NCBI RefSeq assembly: GCF_036885195.1
Contig: NZ_CP133656.1
Coordinates: forward strand, 868,001 to 932,000
Length of the DNA: 64,000 nucleotides
Origin: Pectobacterium cacticida
GTDB taxonomy: Bacteria > Pseudomonadota > Gammaproteobacteria > Enterobacterales > Enterobacteriaceae
Direction: 5' to 3'
Below are positions 1 through 8,673 of the stretch, one piece after another. The notes beneath the pieces were generated by a model. The model was given only the letters and a program-made list of their open reading frames with translations. It had not been told where the DNA came from and did no database searches. Each line of letters opens with the position of its first letter. Positions within the stretch are counted from its first letter, which is position 1. Position numbers and translations under genes: made by a program.

Positions 1-1719
1 GGTGACGGACATCAGCAAATGGCAGCGCACCAACCAGGAGACCAGTTGTGCTTCACGCGAGTTCAGCCCGTGTAGCGCAGCAAATTCCAGCACATCCTGT
101 GCGCCAAGCTCAGAGTGATCGCCGCCGCGCCCTTTCGCAATATCATGGAATAGCGCAGCCAGTCGCAATAATTCCGGCTGTGGCAGGCGGGGAAATATCT
201 CGACGCACAGAGGGTGTTGTGGCCGCGTATCTTCGTCGGCGAAACTTTCCAGCTTGAGCAAAACGCGGATCGTATGTTCATCCACGGTGTAGGCATGAAA
301 TAGATCAAACTGCATTTGACCAACGATATTCCCCCATTGCGGCATGTAGGCCCATAGCACGCTATGCCGATGCATGGGCAACAGCGCCCGGCTGACCGCA
401 TGAGGATGACGTAGAATCGCCATAAATAGCTGGCGCGCTTCCGGGATAGTGCAAAGTGGGTTAGCGAGATGGCGGCGCGCATGGCGCAATTGGCGTAATG
501 TGGTGGAGTAAATGCCGCTGATATCGCGATTGCTCACCATTAAATAGAACATACGCATAATGGCTTCGGGCTTTTTGATGAACAGATTTTCATCACGGAG
601 ATCCACTAGACATCCACGTAGTTGAAATTCATCGTCAATCGGCCGGGGTTTTTCGCTCGCGTCCAGCGCCAGAATGGCTTCGTCAAAGAGTTGCAATAGC
701 ATCTGGTTCAACTCGCTGACGCGACGCGTCATGCGGTAGAAATCCTTCATCATCCGTTCGACAGGCGTATTGCCTTCGCCTTGATATTGCAATAACTGTG
801 CGACATTGAGCTGCCGGTCAAACAGGAGTCGATTGTCGTAACGCGGTAGGATTAGATGCAGAGCGAAGCGGATACGCCACAAAAAGCTCTGGCATTCGTT
901 AAGTTCTTTGCGCTCGGCTTCGGTCAGAAAGCCGAAACCTACCATTTCGTCGAGTGAGGTGGCGCCGAAGTGGCGTCTTGCAACCCATAACAATGTATGA
1001 ATATCGCGTAGTCCACCTGGGCTACTCTTGATATCGGGCTCCAGATTATAGCTGGTGCCGTGATAGCGTTGATGCCGCTCTTGCTGCTCAGCGATTTTTG
1101 CCGGGAAAAATAGAGAAGACGGCCAGAACTCATCGCTGAATACGTGTTTTTGTAGCGAGAGAAATAGGGCGACATCACCGCATATCATGCGCGATTCGAT
1201 CAAATTGGTCGCGACGGAAATATCCGCGCGGCCTTCCTGTAAGCACTCTTCCAATGTCCTGACGCTATGGCCAACTTCCAGCTTCAGATCCCATAGTAAG
1301 GTAATAAATTGACCGACGCGCTGGGAATGCTCCTCACTCAGCGCCGTCTGACTTAATACCAGGACATCGATATCAGAAAGGGGGTGTAATTCACCACGGC
1401 CATATCCGCCAACGGCGACCAGTGCGGTTTGGGCGATATTTTCAAAGCCGTAGAAATACCACAGCCGTTGCAACAAATGGTCGATGAACAACGTTCTGGC
1501 ATCAATGAGTTTTTCCGCACTGACGCCAGATCGAAATTCAGACCCTAGCCAGCATTGAAACAGTTCTAACTGCTGTTTTAATGTCTGGCAATTCAGCATG
1601 TCGTCGGAATAGGTCAGTGGCGACGCGGGGCTAGGTATTGCTGGTGCCATGTTTACCAAGCTATTTGGCGAGCAGGAGGTAGGTAGCATATTGTCTGGCG
1701 GAAAGCGGTTTTCTGTCAT
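1..1719 (-). CDS. glnD: Bifunctional uridylyltransferase/uridylyl-removing enzyme GlnD, N-terminal part (gene runs off the left edge)
   Basis: GlnD uridylylates and deuridylylates PII proteins (GlnB/GlnK) to report glutamine status. The frame stays open from the start to base 1, giving 573 codons of a protein that is about 890 residues in E. coli, so the HD hydrolase is only partly present and the two ACT domains lie outside. The nucleotidyltransferase signature VAVGGYGRGELHPLSDIDVL is encoded near 1390-1450, and an HD motif (LFHDIAKGRGGDH) near 115-160. The start is uncertain: ATG at 1719 gives an N-terminus of E. coli-like length, but in-frame ATGs at 1689 and 1650 are possible and none has a strong ribosome site. 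It lies downstream of map on the same strand, beyond a terminator-like hairpin. Confidence 0.93.
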   Translation of the reverse strand, partial: MTENRFPPDNMLPTSCSPNSLVNMAPAIPSPASPLTYSDDMLNCQTLKQQLELFQCWLGSEFRSGVSAEKLIDARTLFIDHLLQRLWYFYGFENIAQTALVAVGGYGRGELHPLSDIDVLVLSQTALSEEHSQRVGQFITLLWDLKLEVGHSVRTLEECLQEGRADISVATNLIESRMICGDVALFLSLQKHVFSDEFWPSSLFFPAKIAEQQERHQRYHGTSYNLEPDIKSSPGGLRDIHTLLWVARRHFGATSLDEMVGFGFLTEAERKELNECQSFLWRIRFALHLILPRYDNRLLFDRQLNVAQLLQYQGEGNTPVERMMKDFYRMTRRVSELNQMLLQLFDEAILALDASEKPRPIDDEFQLRGCLVDLRDENLFIKKPEAIMRMFYLMVSNRDISGIYSTTLRQLRHARRHLANPLCTIPEARQLFMAILRHPHAVSRALLPMHRHSVLWAYMPQWGNIVGQMQFDLFHAYTVDEHTIRVLLKLESFADEDTRPQHPLCVEIFPRLPQPELLRLAALFHDIAKGRGGDHSELGAQDVLEFAALHGLNSREAQLVSWLVRCHLLMSVT

Positions 1720-1801
1720 AGCGCAGCCCATAAAAAATGCAGAGCGCGTTTTTCAACGTCGCTTGCGACGACACGAAGGAGACGTGCTTTCCGCACGCCA
1801 T

Positions 1802-1823
1802 AAAAAACCGGCATCGGCCGGCT
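1802..1823 (-). terminator. Intrinsic terminator downstream of map
   Basis: Read on the minus strand this is a GC-rich hairpin (CCGGC, 4-nt loop, GCCGG) followed directly by a run of six T. It starts a few bases after the map stop codon, so glnD probably has its own promoter. Confidence 0.75.
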
Positions 1824-1829
1824 TAATGT

Positions 1830-2624
1830 TTACTGTTCATGCGTAATGATGCTGGGGAAGGATTCGTCCTTTCGCAACGTCATTATTTCGCAGCCGTTAT
1901 CGGTTACTACAATAGTATGCTCGTATTGTGCCGACAAGCTGCGATCTTTGGTTTTTACCGTCCAGCCGTCTTTCATCGTGCGAATACGGTAATCACCGGC
2001 ATTTAGCATGGGTTCAATGGTAAATGCCATGCCTGCCTGTAATATCACCCCACCGTCGTCCGCGTCATAATGCAAAACTTGTGGTTCTTCATGAAAGCCT
2101 CTACCGATGCCATGTCCACAATATTCACGCACCACGGAGAAATTGTTACTTTCCGCGAACTGTTGAATAGCTTTGCCCAATGTGCGCAAGCGGATGCCTG
2201 GTTTCACCATTTTCAGCGCCAGATAGAGACTTTCCTGAGTGATACGGCAGAGGCGCTCACCCAGAATAGTCGGCTTACCCACAATGAACATTTTTGACGT
2301 ATCGCCGTGAAAACCATCTTTAATGACGGTGACATCGATATTAACGATATCGCCGTTTTTTAAAAAACGCTCGTCGCTAGGAATACCGTGACATACCACT
2401 TCATTGATAGAGATACAGACGGATTTAGGAAAACCGTGGTAACCCAGGCAGGCAGAAATAGCCTGCTGCTTGTTAGTAATATGATCGTGACAGATTCTGT
2501 CCAACTCGGCAGTACTCACGCCCGGAACCACATGGGGTTCGATAATTTCCAGAACTTCGGCCGCCAGACGGCCCGCCACGCGCATTTTTTCGATGTCTTC
2601 AGGAGTTTTAATTGAAATGGCCAT
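1830..2624 (-). CDS. map: Type I methionine aminopeptidase
   Basis: Removes the initiator methionine from nascent cytosolic proteins. The 264-residue product has the E. coli Map length, and the five metal ligands sit at the expected positions: D97, D108, H171, E204 and E235, plus the conserved H79. Motifs VNIDVTV, GFHGDTS, GHGIGRGFHEEP and FTIEPML are visible. It is divergent from rpsB across about 350 bp, the usual enterobacterial order. The region before the ATG lacks a strong Shine-Dalgarno but contains the inverted repeat GTGTC-N6-GACAC at 2641-2656. Identification is secure. Confidence 0.98.
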   Translation of the reverse strand: MAISIKTPEDIEKMRVAGRLAAEVLEIIEPHVVPGVSTAELDRICHDHITNKQQAISACLGYHGFPKSVCISINEVVCHGIPSDERFLKNGDIVNIDVTVIKDGFHGDTSKMFIVGKPTILGERLCRITQESLYLALKMVKPGIRLRTLGKAIQQFAESNNFSVVREYCGHGIGRGFHEEPQVLHYDADDGGVILQAGMAFTIEPMLNAGDYRIRTMKDGWTVKTKDRSLSAQYEHTIVVTDNGCEIMTLRKDESFPSIITHEQ

Positions 2625-2779
2625 TGGTGGTTGTCCACAGGTGTCGATTAAGACACGATGATTAATAAGGTAAATAACTAGTCACGTATGTTACCAGTCC
2701 TGTTGCTGGCTTGCCAAACTAACATTCCCATACGCGGGTAATCGGGGAACAATTTCTGGTGTCAACAACGGAACTATGG

Positions 2780-2793
2780 TATAAAGCGCGCCG
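2780..2793 (+). promoter_or_regulatory. Probable rpsB promoter (-10 and GC-rich discriminator)
   Basis: TATAAA at 2780-2785 is followed immediately by the GC-rich discriminator GCGCGCCG. This layout is typical of stringently controlled ribosomal promoters and resembles the E. coli rpsB promoter as I recall it. The -35 (around 2754-2762) is weak. It lies about 80 bp before the start of the leader RNA homology. Confidence 0.5.
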
Positions 2794-2859
2794 ATGATCC
2801 GGCTGGATATCGGTAATGGATATTCAGCGACATCGACTAAACTCATTTTGTGTAAATAA

Positions 2860-2971
2860 CACACACATGTCGGCACGTTCGCCGGGGTGCTCCTAAGGTG
2901 TTTCACCGGATGGGGTCGGCGCAATGGGACATGTGGAGGCATAACCCCATACTTAATTAATAGAGGTAATC
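2860..2971 (+). ncRNA. rpsB leader RNA (t44/tff family, S2-responsive element)
   Basis: The 5' untranslated stretch before rpsB matches the enterobacterial t44 RNA as recalled: CACACACATGTCGGCAC near its start, CCGGGGTGC, and the conserved GTGGAGGCATAACCCC just before the start codon. This leader is known as the site where ribosomal protein S2 represses rpsB-tsf. The E. coli-like stems are preserved while the loops differ. The limits are approximate, and a covariance-model search with the t44 Rfam family would settle them. Confidence 0.8.
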
Positions 2972-3697
2972 ATGGCAACTGTTTCCATGCGCGATATGCT
3001 CAAGGCTGGCGTACACTTTGGTCACCAGACTCGTTATTGGAATCCGAAAATGAAGCCGTTCATCTTCGGTGCGCGTAACAAAGTTCACATCATCAACCTT
3101 GAAAAAACCGTACCAATGTTCAATGACGCTCTGGCTGAGTTGGGCAAAATTGCTTCTCGCAAAGGCAAAATTCTGTTCGTTGGTACTAAGCGCGCAGCAA
3201 GCGAAGCGGTAAAAGATGCAGCCAATAACTGCGATCAGTTCTTCGTGAACCATCGCTGGTTGGGCGGTATGCTGACGAACTGGAAAACCGTTCGCCAGTC
3301 CATCAAACGTTTGAAAGATCTGGAAACCCAATCTCAAGACGGCACGTTCGACAAGCTGACCAAAAAAGAAGCACTGATGCGTACTCGTGAGCTGGACAAG
3401 CTGGAAAACAGCCTGGGCGGTATCAAAGATATGGGTGGCCTGCCAGACGCGCTGTTTGTTATCGACGCCGATCACGAGCACATCGCAATCAAAGAAGCTA
3501 ACAATCTGGGTATTCCGGTTTTCGCCGTGGTTGATACCAACTCCGATCCTGATGGCGTTGACTACATCATCCCTGGTAACGATGACGCAATTCGTGCAGT
3601 AAACCTGTACCTGAGCGCTGTTGCTACTGCTGTTCGCGAAGGCCGTTCTCAGGATTTGGCTGAGCAGGCAGAAGAAGGCTTAGTCGAAGCTGAATAA
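2972..3697 (+). CDS. rpsB: 30S ribosomal protein S2
   Basis: A 241-residue protein, the length of E. coli S2, starting MATVSMRDMLKAGVHFGHQT with the family signature and the VFAVVDTNSDP segment. S2 joins the small subunit late, near S1. The start follows an AGAGG ribosome site at 2962-2966. It is the first gene of the rpsB-tsf operon, preceded by the S2-responsive leader and followed by an attenuator-like hairpin. Confidence 0.99.
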   Translation: MATVSMRDMLKAGVHFGHQTRYWNPKMKPFIFGARNKVHIINLEKTVPMFNDALAELGKIASRKGKILFVGTKRAASEAVKDAANNCDQFFVNHRWLGGMLTNWKTVRQSIKRLKDLETQSQDGTFDKLTKKEALMRTRELDKLENSLGGIKDMGGLPDALFVIDADHEHIAIKEANNLGIPVFAVVDTNSDPDGVDYIIPGNDDAIRAVNLYLSAVATAVREGRSQDLAEQAEEGLVEAE

Positions 3698-3746
3698 TAA
3701 GTCTGGCTCGCTGAGCCCTTATTAACCAGGTAGTACTAGTTTGGTT

Positions 3747-3772
3747 AGGGGCCTTTATATGGCCCCTTTTTC
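3747..3772 (+). terminator. rpsB-tsf intergenic terminator/attenuator
   Basis: AGGGGCC, a TTTATAT loop, GGCCCCT and a T run form a textbook intrinsic terminator between rpsB and tsf. In E. coli a similar partial terminator sets the ratio of S2 to EF-Ts, and the same role is inferred here. Confidence 0.85.
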
Positions 3773-3831
3773 ACTTTTAAGGCTGTTTGGTTGTGACGAC
3801 CAGGCAGAATAAATCTTCCGAGGATTTTAGA

Positions 3832-4683
3832 ATGGCTGAAATTACCGCATCATTGGTAAAAGAGCTGCGTGAGCGTACCGCTGCTGGCATGATGGAATGT
3901 AAAAAGGCGCTGGTTGAAGCTAACGGCGACATTGAGCTGGCAATCGAGAACATGCGTAAATCCGGCGCGATTAAGGCGGCGAAAAAAGCAGGTAATGTTG
4001 CTGCTGATGGCGTAATCAAGACTAAGATCGACGGTCATTACGCGGTGATCCTGGAAGTGAACTGCCAAACCGACTTTGTTGCTAAAGATAGCGGCTTCCT
4101 GGCATTTGTCGACAAGGTGTTAGACGCTGCGGTTGCAGGCAAGATTACTGATGTTGACGTTCTGAAGGCCCAGTTTGAAGAAGAACGCGTGGCGCTGGTG
4201 GCAAAAATCGGTGAGAACATTAATATTCGCCGTGTTGCCGCTCTGGAAGGCGACGTTCTGGGTAATTATCAACACGGTGCACGCATTGGCGTTCTGGTCG
4301 CTGCGAAGGGTGCGGATGAAGAGTTGGTTAAGCACTTGGCGATGCACATTGCTGCAAGCAAGCCTGAATTTGTTAAGCCAGAAGATGTGTCTGCTGAAGT
4401 GGTAGAGAAAGAGTATCAGGTTCAGTTGGAAATCGCGATGCAGTCTGGCAAACCAAAAGAAATCGCAGAGAAAATGGTCGAAGGCCGTATGAAGAAATTC
4501 ACCGGCGAGGTGTCACTGACAGGCCAGCCTTTCGTTATGGAGCCAGCAAAATCTGTTGGTCAGTTGCTGAAAGAGCACAATGCTGAAGTGACGAGCTTTA
4601 TCCGTTTTGAAGTGGGTGAAGGTATTGAAAAAGTTGAGACTGATTTTGCTGCTGAAGTCGCAGCCATGAGTAAGCAGTCTTAA
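3832..4683 (+). CDS. tsf: Translation elongation factor Ts
   Basis: EF-Ts recycles EF-Tu by exchanging GDP. The chosen start, MAEITASLVKELRERTAAGM, gives 283 residues like E. coli and has a GAGGA ribosome site 8 bases upstream; the longer open frame from 3787 would add an unconserved leader. The signatures LRERTAAGMMECKKAL and EVNCQTDFVAK are present. It is the second gene of the rpsB operon and has its own terminator at 4693-4719. Confidence 0.98.
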   Translation: MAEITASLVKELRERTAAGMMECKKALVEANGDIELAIENMRKSGAIKAAKKAGNVAADGVIKTKIDGHYAVILEVNCQTDFVAKDSGFLAFVDKVLDAAVAGKITDVDVLKAQFEEERVALVAKIGENINIRRVAALEGDVLGNYQHGARIGVLVAAKGADEELVKHLAMHIAASKPEFVKPEDVSAEVVEKEYQVQLEIAMQSGKPKEIAEKMVEGRMKKFTGEVSLTGQPFVMEPAKSVGQLLKEHNAEVTSFIRFEVGEGIEKVETDFAAEVAAMSKQS

Positions 4684-4692
4684 TAGGTAAAA

Positions 4693-4719
4693 AAGGGCCG
4701 CCGGTAGGCGGTTCCTTTT
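4693..4719 (+). terminator. Terminator after tsf
   Basis: A hairpin with a CCGCC/GGCGG core, a GGTA loop and outer AAGG/CCTT pairs ends in TTTT about 10 bases past the tsf stop codon. It separates the rpsB-tsf unit from pyrH. Confidence 0.75.
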
Positions 4720-4835
4720 ATCCAGCCCAAAGAGTTTCAGTACGCTTGGCTTCTTGCACTAAGATAGGAAGTTGAGTGGACAGCATAGTTTTGACAACCC
4801 TCCAATACGACGACAGCCCGTAGGATAAGAACACC

Positions 4836-5561
4836 ATGGCAACCAACGCAAAACCCGTCTATCAACGAATCCTGCTGAAGCTCAGTGGCGAAGCTTTACA
4901 GGGAACCGAAGGTTTTGGTATTGATGCGAGCATTCTGGATCGCATGGCTCAGGAAGTGAAAGAACTGGTTGAGTTAGGCATTCAGGTCGGCGTAGTGATC
5001 GGTGGTGGTAACCTGTTTCGCGGCGCGGGCCTGGCTAAAGCGGGGATGAACCGTGTCGTGGGCGACCACATGGGAATGCTGGCGACCGTCATGAATGGTC
5101 TGGCAATGCGCGATGCATTGCATCGTGCCTATGTGAACGCCCGCCTGATGTCAGCTATCCCTTTGAATGGCGTTTGCGATAATTACAGTTGGGCGGAAGC
5201 GATCAGCTTGCTGCGTAATAATCGCGTGGTGATTTTCTCCGCCGGGACAGGTAATCCTTTTTTTACCACCGATTCTGCCGCATGCCTCCGCGGAATTGAG
5301 ATTGAGGCCGATGTCGTATTGAAAGCGACCAAGGTCGATGGTGTCTATTCTGCCGATCCAGTACAGGATCCTTCAGCAACGTTATACGATACACTGACTT
5401 ATCAGGACGTGTTGGAGCGTGAATTGAAAGTAATGGATCTTGCCGCATTTACGCTGGCACGCGATCATAATCTACCCATTCGTGTTTTCAACATGAACAA
5501 GCCAGGTGCGTTGCGCCGCGTTGTTATGGGAGAAAAAGAAGGCACGTTAATCAGTCAGTAA
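4836..5561 (+). CDS. pyrH: UMP kinase
   Basis: Phosphorylates UMP to UDP in pyrimidine nucleotide synthesis; hexameric, regulated by GTP and UTP in Enterobacteria. The 241-residue product carries the amino-acid-kinase-fold motifs LLKLSGEALQG, VIGGGNLFRG and the DHMGMLATVMN segment typical of bacterial UMP kinases. It has E. coli length and sits between tsf and frr as in other enterobacteria. The 152 bp upstream hold the tsf terminator and presumably a promoter that I could not pin down. Confidence 0.98.
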   Translation: MATNAKPVYQRILLKLSGEALQGTEGFGIDASILDRMAQEVKELVELGIQVGVVIGGGNLFRGAGLAKAGMNRVVGDHMGMLATVMNGLAMRDALHRAYVNARLMSAIPLNGVCDNYSWAEAISLLRNNRVVIFSAGTGNPFFTTDSAACLRGIEIEADVVLKATKVDGVYSADPVQDPSATLYDTLTYQDVLERELKVMDLAAFTLARDHNLPIRVFNMNKPGALRRVVMGEKEGTLISQ

Positions 5562-5686
5562 CGCAATTATTGGGGTAATATATTTCCAGTATTACGCCAT
5601 ACGCCAGTCTAGCGCTGGCATTAATGATTCTCCGGATCGTGTCCTGACATGGTCCGCCAGGCAACCAGTCTTCAAGGGTTCACAAC

Positions 5687-6244
5687 GTGACTAATGAAAT
5701 CAGAAAAGATGCTGAAACGCGCATGGATAAATGTGTTGAGGCGTTTAAGAATCAGATCAGTAAAATCCGTACCGGCCGTGCATCGCCGAGTATCCTTGAT
5801 GGTATTCAGGTCGAATATTATGGCAGCGCAACGCCGCTGCGTCAGGTTGCTAACGTTGTCGTAGAAGATTCTCGCACGTTAGCTATCACGGTATTTGATC
5901 GTTCTCTTGGCCCGGCGGTTGAAAAGGCAATTATGGCTTCCGATCTTGGTCTAAACCCATCTTCGGCGGGTTCCGTTATTCGTGTTCCCCTTCCGCCATT
6001 AACCGAAGAGCGCCGCAAGGACCTGATTAAAGTGGTTCGCGGCGAAGCTGAACAAGGGCGTGTTTCCGTACGTAATGTACGTCGTGATGCTAACGATAAA
6101 TTGAAAGCATTACTGAAAGATAAAGCGATCAGTGAAGATGATGAACGTCGCGCTCAGGAGGATATACAGAAACTGACTGACAGCTTCATCAAGAAAGTGG
6201 ATACGGCACTGGCGGAGAAAGAAGCGGAACTGATGGCCTTCTAA
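5687..6244 (+). CDS. frr: Ribosome recycling factor
   Basis: Splits post-termination ribosomes together with EF-G. The protein has 185 residues, as in E. coli, and the conserved stretches IRKDAETRMDKCVEAFKNQI and SKIRTGRASPS. The start codon is GTG, as in E. coli frr, chosen because the conserved N-terminus begins there. The 266 bp downstream, up to dxr, hold no gene I can support. Confidence 0.98.
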   Translation: MTNEIRKDAETRMDKCVEAFKNQISKIRTGRASPSILDGIQVEYYGSATPLRQVANVVVEDSRTLAITVFDRSLGPAVEKAIMASDLGLNPSSAGSVIRVPLPPLTEERRKDLIKVVRGEAEQGRVSVRNVRRDANDKLKALLKDKAISEDDERRAQEDIQKLTDSFIKKVDTALAEKEAELMAF

Positions 6245-6510
6245 TCGGCTTATAAGATCTGGCGTCGCAGGAAATCTGTGGGAGATCCCCTTTTTCCTCG
6301 ACGCTTTATTTTATAAAGGCTCGCTATTCTTATTGATCGCTTGCGATGCAGTTAATCATTGAAGGCCAGCCCCTCTGGGTAATAAATAATTTATGCTATG
6401 TGTATACCTGCGATTATGGTGACTGTGCTCGATAACAGGAATATATCATGGTAATCATCTCAGACTCGTGTACCTTCCTGTCATAACATCTGGTTATTCA
6501 GAGCATTTTA

Positions 6511-7707
6511 ATGAAGCAACTGACAATTCTTGGTTCCACTGGCTCTATTGGCGTCAGTTCATTGGCCGTCATTAAAGCAAATCCCGATAAATTTGCCGTG
6601 CGCGCCCTGTCGGCCGGCTATAACGTGAAGTTAATGTTGGAACAGTGTCTGGCTTTTCAACCAGCATATGCTGCAATGGCTGACGAGGTAACCGCGGCCA
6701 AACTACGTCAACAATTAGCGCAGCATGGTTGCAAAACAGAGGTGCTGGCTGGAGAGCAGGCGGCGTGTGAACTTGCAGCACTGGATGGGGTTGATCAGGT
6801 GATGGCTGCCATTGTCGGTGCGGCAGGATTATTGCCCACGCTGGCGGCTATCCGCGCTGGAAAACAGATTTTGTTAGCGAATAAAGAATCGTTAGTCACC
6901 TGCGGGCGTCTCTTTATGGATGCTGTGGCGCAAAGTGGCGCTCAACTATTACCGATAGATAGCGAACATAATGCGATTTTTCAGAGTTTACCTGAGCAAA
7001 TTCAGCGCCAATTAGGTTACGCTTCATTGTCGCAGTATGGTGTGGAACGCATTATATTGACGGGTTCTGGTGGTCCTTTTCGTGAGACACCGGTGTCTGC
7101 TCTGGCAGACATGACGCCGGATCAGGCCTGTGCGCATCCGAATTGGTCAATGGGGCGCAAAATTTCAGTCGATTCTGCTACGATGATGAATAAAGGGCTT
7201 GAGTATATTGAGGCGCGCTGGCTATTTAATGCCTCTGCCGAGCAGATGGAAGTCATCATTCATCCGCAGTCGGCGATTCACTCGATGGTGCGCTACCGTG
7301 ACGGCAGCATTCTTGCGCAGTTAGGCGTTCCCGACATGCGCACGCCGATTGCCCATGCTATGGCTTACCCCGATCGTGTCGCATCGGGCGTAAAAGCGTT
7401 AGATTTTTGCCAGATTGGCGCGTTGACATTTTCAGCACCGGACTATGCGCGCTATCCTTGTTTACAGTTAGCGATAGAGGCTTGTGACCACGGCCAATCT
7501 GCTACAACGGCACTGAACGCCGCGAATGAAATAGCGGTTGATGCTTTTTTGCGGTCGCAGATTCGCTTTACGGATATTGTGACGGTAAATCGGCATGTTA
7601 TTGAACAACTTACGTTGCCAGAACCCGAGAGCGTTGATGATGTGTTGTTCATTGACAACTGGGCCAGGCTGGCCGCAACGCAGGCTCTTACGCATTACGC
7701 GCGATAA
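6511..7707 (+). CDS. dxr: 1-deoxy-D-xylulose 5-phosphate reductoisomerase
   Basis: Second step of the MEP isoprenoid pathway: converts DXP to 2-C-methyl-D-erythritol 4-phosphate with NADPH. The 398-residue protein has the N-terminal dinucleotide motif ILGSTGSIG, the substrate and metal residues K125, D150 and E152, and the segment HPNWSMGRKISVDSATMMNK. It lies two genes upstream of uppS, which uses products of the same pathway. An intrinsic terminator follows. Confidence 0.98.
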   Translation: MKQLTILGSTGSIGVSSLAVIKANPDKFAVRALSAGYNVKLMLEQCLAFQPAYAAMADEVTAAKLRQQLAQHGCKTEVLAGEQAACELAALDGVDQVMAAIVGAAGLLPTLAAIRAGKQILLANKESLVTCGRLFMDAVAQSGAQLLPIDSEHNAIFQSLPEQIQRQLGYASLSQYGVERIILTGSGGPFRETPVSALADMTPDQACAHPNWSMGRKISVDSATMMNKGLEYIEARWLFNASAEQMEVIIHPQSAIHSMVRYRDGSILAQLGVPDMRTPIAHAMAYPDRVASGVKALDFCQIGALTFSAPDYARYPCLQLAIEACDHGQSATTALNAANEIAVDAFLRSQIRFTDIVTVNRHVIEQLTLPEPESVDDVLFIDNWARLAATQALTHYAR

Positions 7708-7810
7708 TCGGTGAAACCCATGGCACGATTTGTTCATGTGCGGTGGAGGTGGTATAGTCTGCCACACTCAATGGTTGGTTTTACTAACTGGTTTAATCGA
7801 CTATAAAGCT

Positions 7811-7836
7811 AAGCCGTGATCGTTCACGGCTTTTTT
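7811..7836 (+). terminator. Terminator between dxr and uppS
   Basis: AAGCCGTGA, a 4-base loop, TCACGGCTT and a T run: a nearly perfect 9-bp stem with a U tail. It implies that uppS-cdsA-rseP has a separate promoter, or that read-through is controlled here. Confidence 0.88.
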
Positions 7837-7902
7837 GCGCTAACGGGGTCTGTGTTACGGAAGGACTGTTGTATTTCTTGCTTGAGGAAATAAGTACGCG
7901 TT

Positions 7903-8664
7903 ATGCCGTCTCATAATCAAAAAAATACTAACGATTTGTCCCCCGTTGGGCCACGGCACGTCGCCATTATCATGGATGGTAACGGGCGCTGGGCGAAAAA
8001 CCGTGGAAAAATGCGAATTTTTGGCCATCAGGCCGGTGTAAAGGCTGTGCGACGGTCAGTAAGCTTCGCCGTTAGCCATGGATTAGATGCGCTAACGCTT
8101 TACGCATTTAGCAGCGAAAACTGGAACCGTCCGGCACAGGAAGTTTCTGCGCTCATGGAACTGTTCGTGCGTGCGCTGGATAGCGAGGTCAAGAGCCTGC
8201 ATAAACACAATGTTCGCTTACGGGTCATTGGCGATATTGGTCGTTTCAGCCCGCGTCTACAAGAGCGAATTCGTCGTTCGGAGGGGCTGACAGAAAAGAA
8301 TCAGGGGCTTACACTGAATATTGCTGCGAATTATGGTGGGCGTTGGGATATTATCCAGGGTATACGGCAACTTGCGGAACAGGTACAGGAAGGCCTTTTG
8401 CGCCCGGATAGTATTAGCGAGGCATCATTATGCCAGTACATCTGCCTGAACGATCTGGCGCCGGTTGATTTAGTCATCAGAACGGGGGGCGAGCACCGCA
8501 TCAGTAATTTTCTTCTGTGGCAGATTGCTTATGCTGAGCTTTACTTTACTGATGTCCTCTGGCCTGATTTCGATGAACACGTCTTTGAAGGTGCGCTGAA
8601 TGCTTTTGCACAACGTGAGCGCCGCTTCGGGGGAACAACACCTATCGATGCCGCTGCATCCTAG
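7903..8664 (+). CDS. uppS: Di-trans,poly-cis undecaprenyl-diphosphate synthase
   Basis: Condenses eight isopentenyl diphosphates onto farnesyl diphosphate to make the C55 lipid carrier for peptidoglycan and O-antigen. The 253-residue protein has the cis-prenyltransferase motifs HVAIIMDGNGRWA (catalytic D25), TLYAFSSENW, and the C-terminal DLVIRTGGEHRISNFLLWQ with AYAELYFTDVLWPDF. The first 17 residues are variable. The next gene, cdsA, starts 9 bases after the stop, so the two are co-transcribed. Confidence 0.98.
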   Translation: MPSHNQKNTNDLSPVGPRHVAIIMDGNGRWAKNRGKMRIFGHQAGVKAVRRSVSFAVSHGLDALTLYAFSSENWNRPAQEVSALMELFVRALDSEVKSLHKHNVRLRVIGDIGRFSPRLQERIRRSEGLTEKNQGLTLNIAANYGGRWDIIQGIRQLAEQVQEGLLRPDSISEASLCQYICLNDLAPVDLVIRTGGEHRISNFLLWQIAYAELYFTDVLWPDFDEHVFEGALNAFAQRERRFGGTTPIDAAAS

Positions 8665-8673
8665 GGGGAACTT

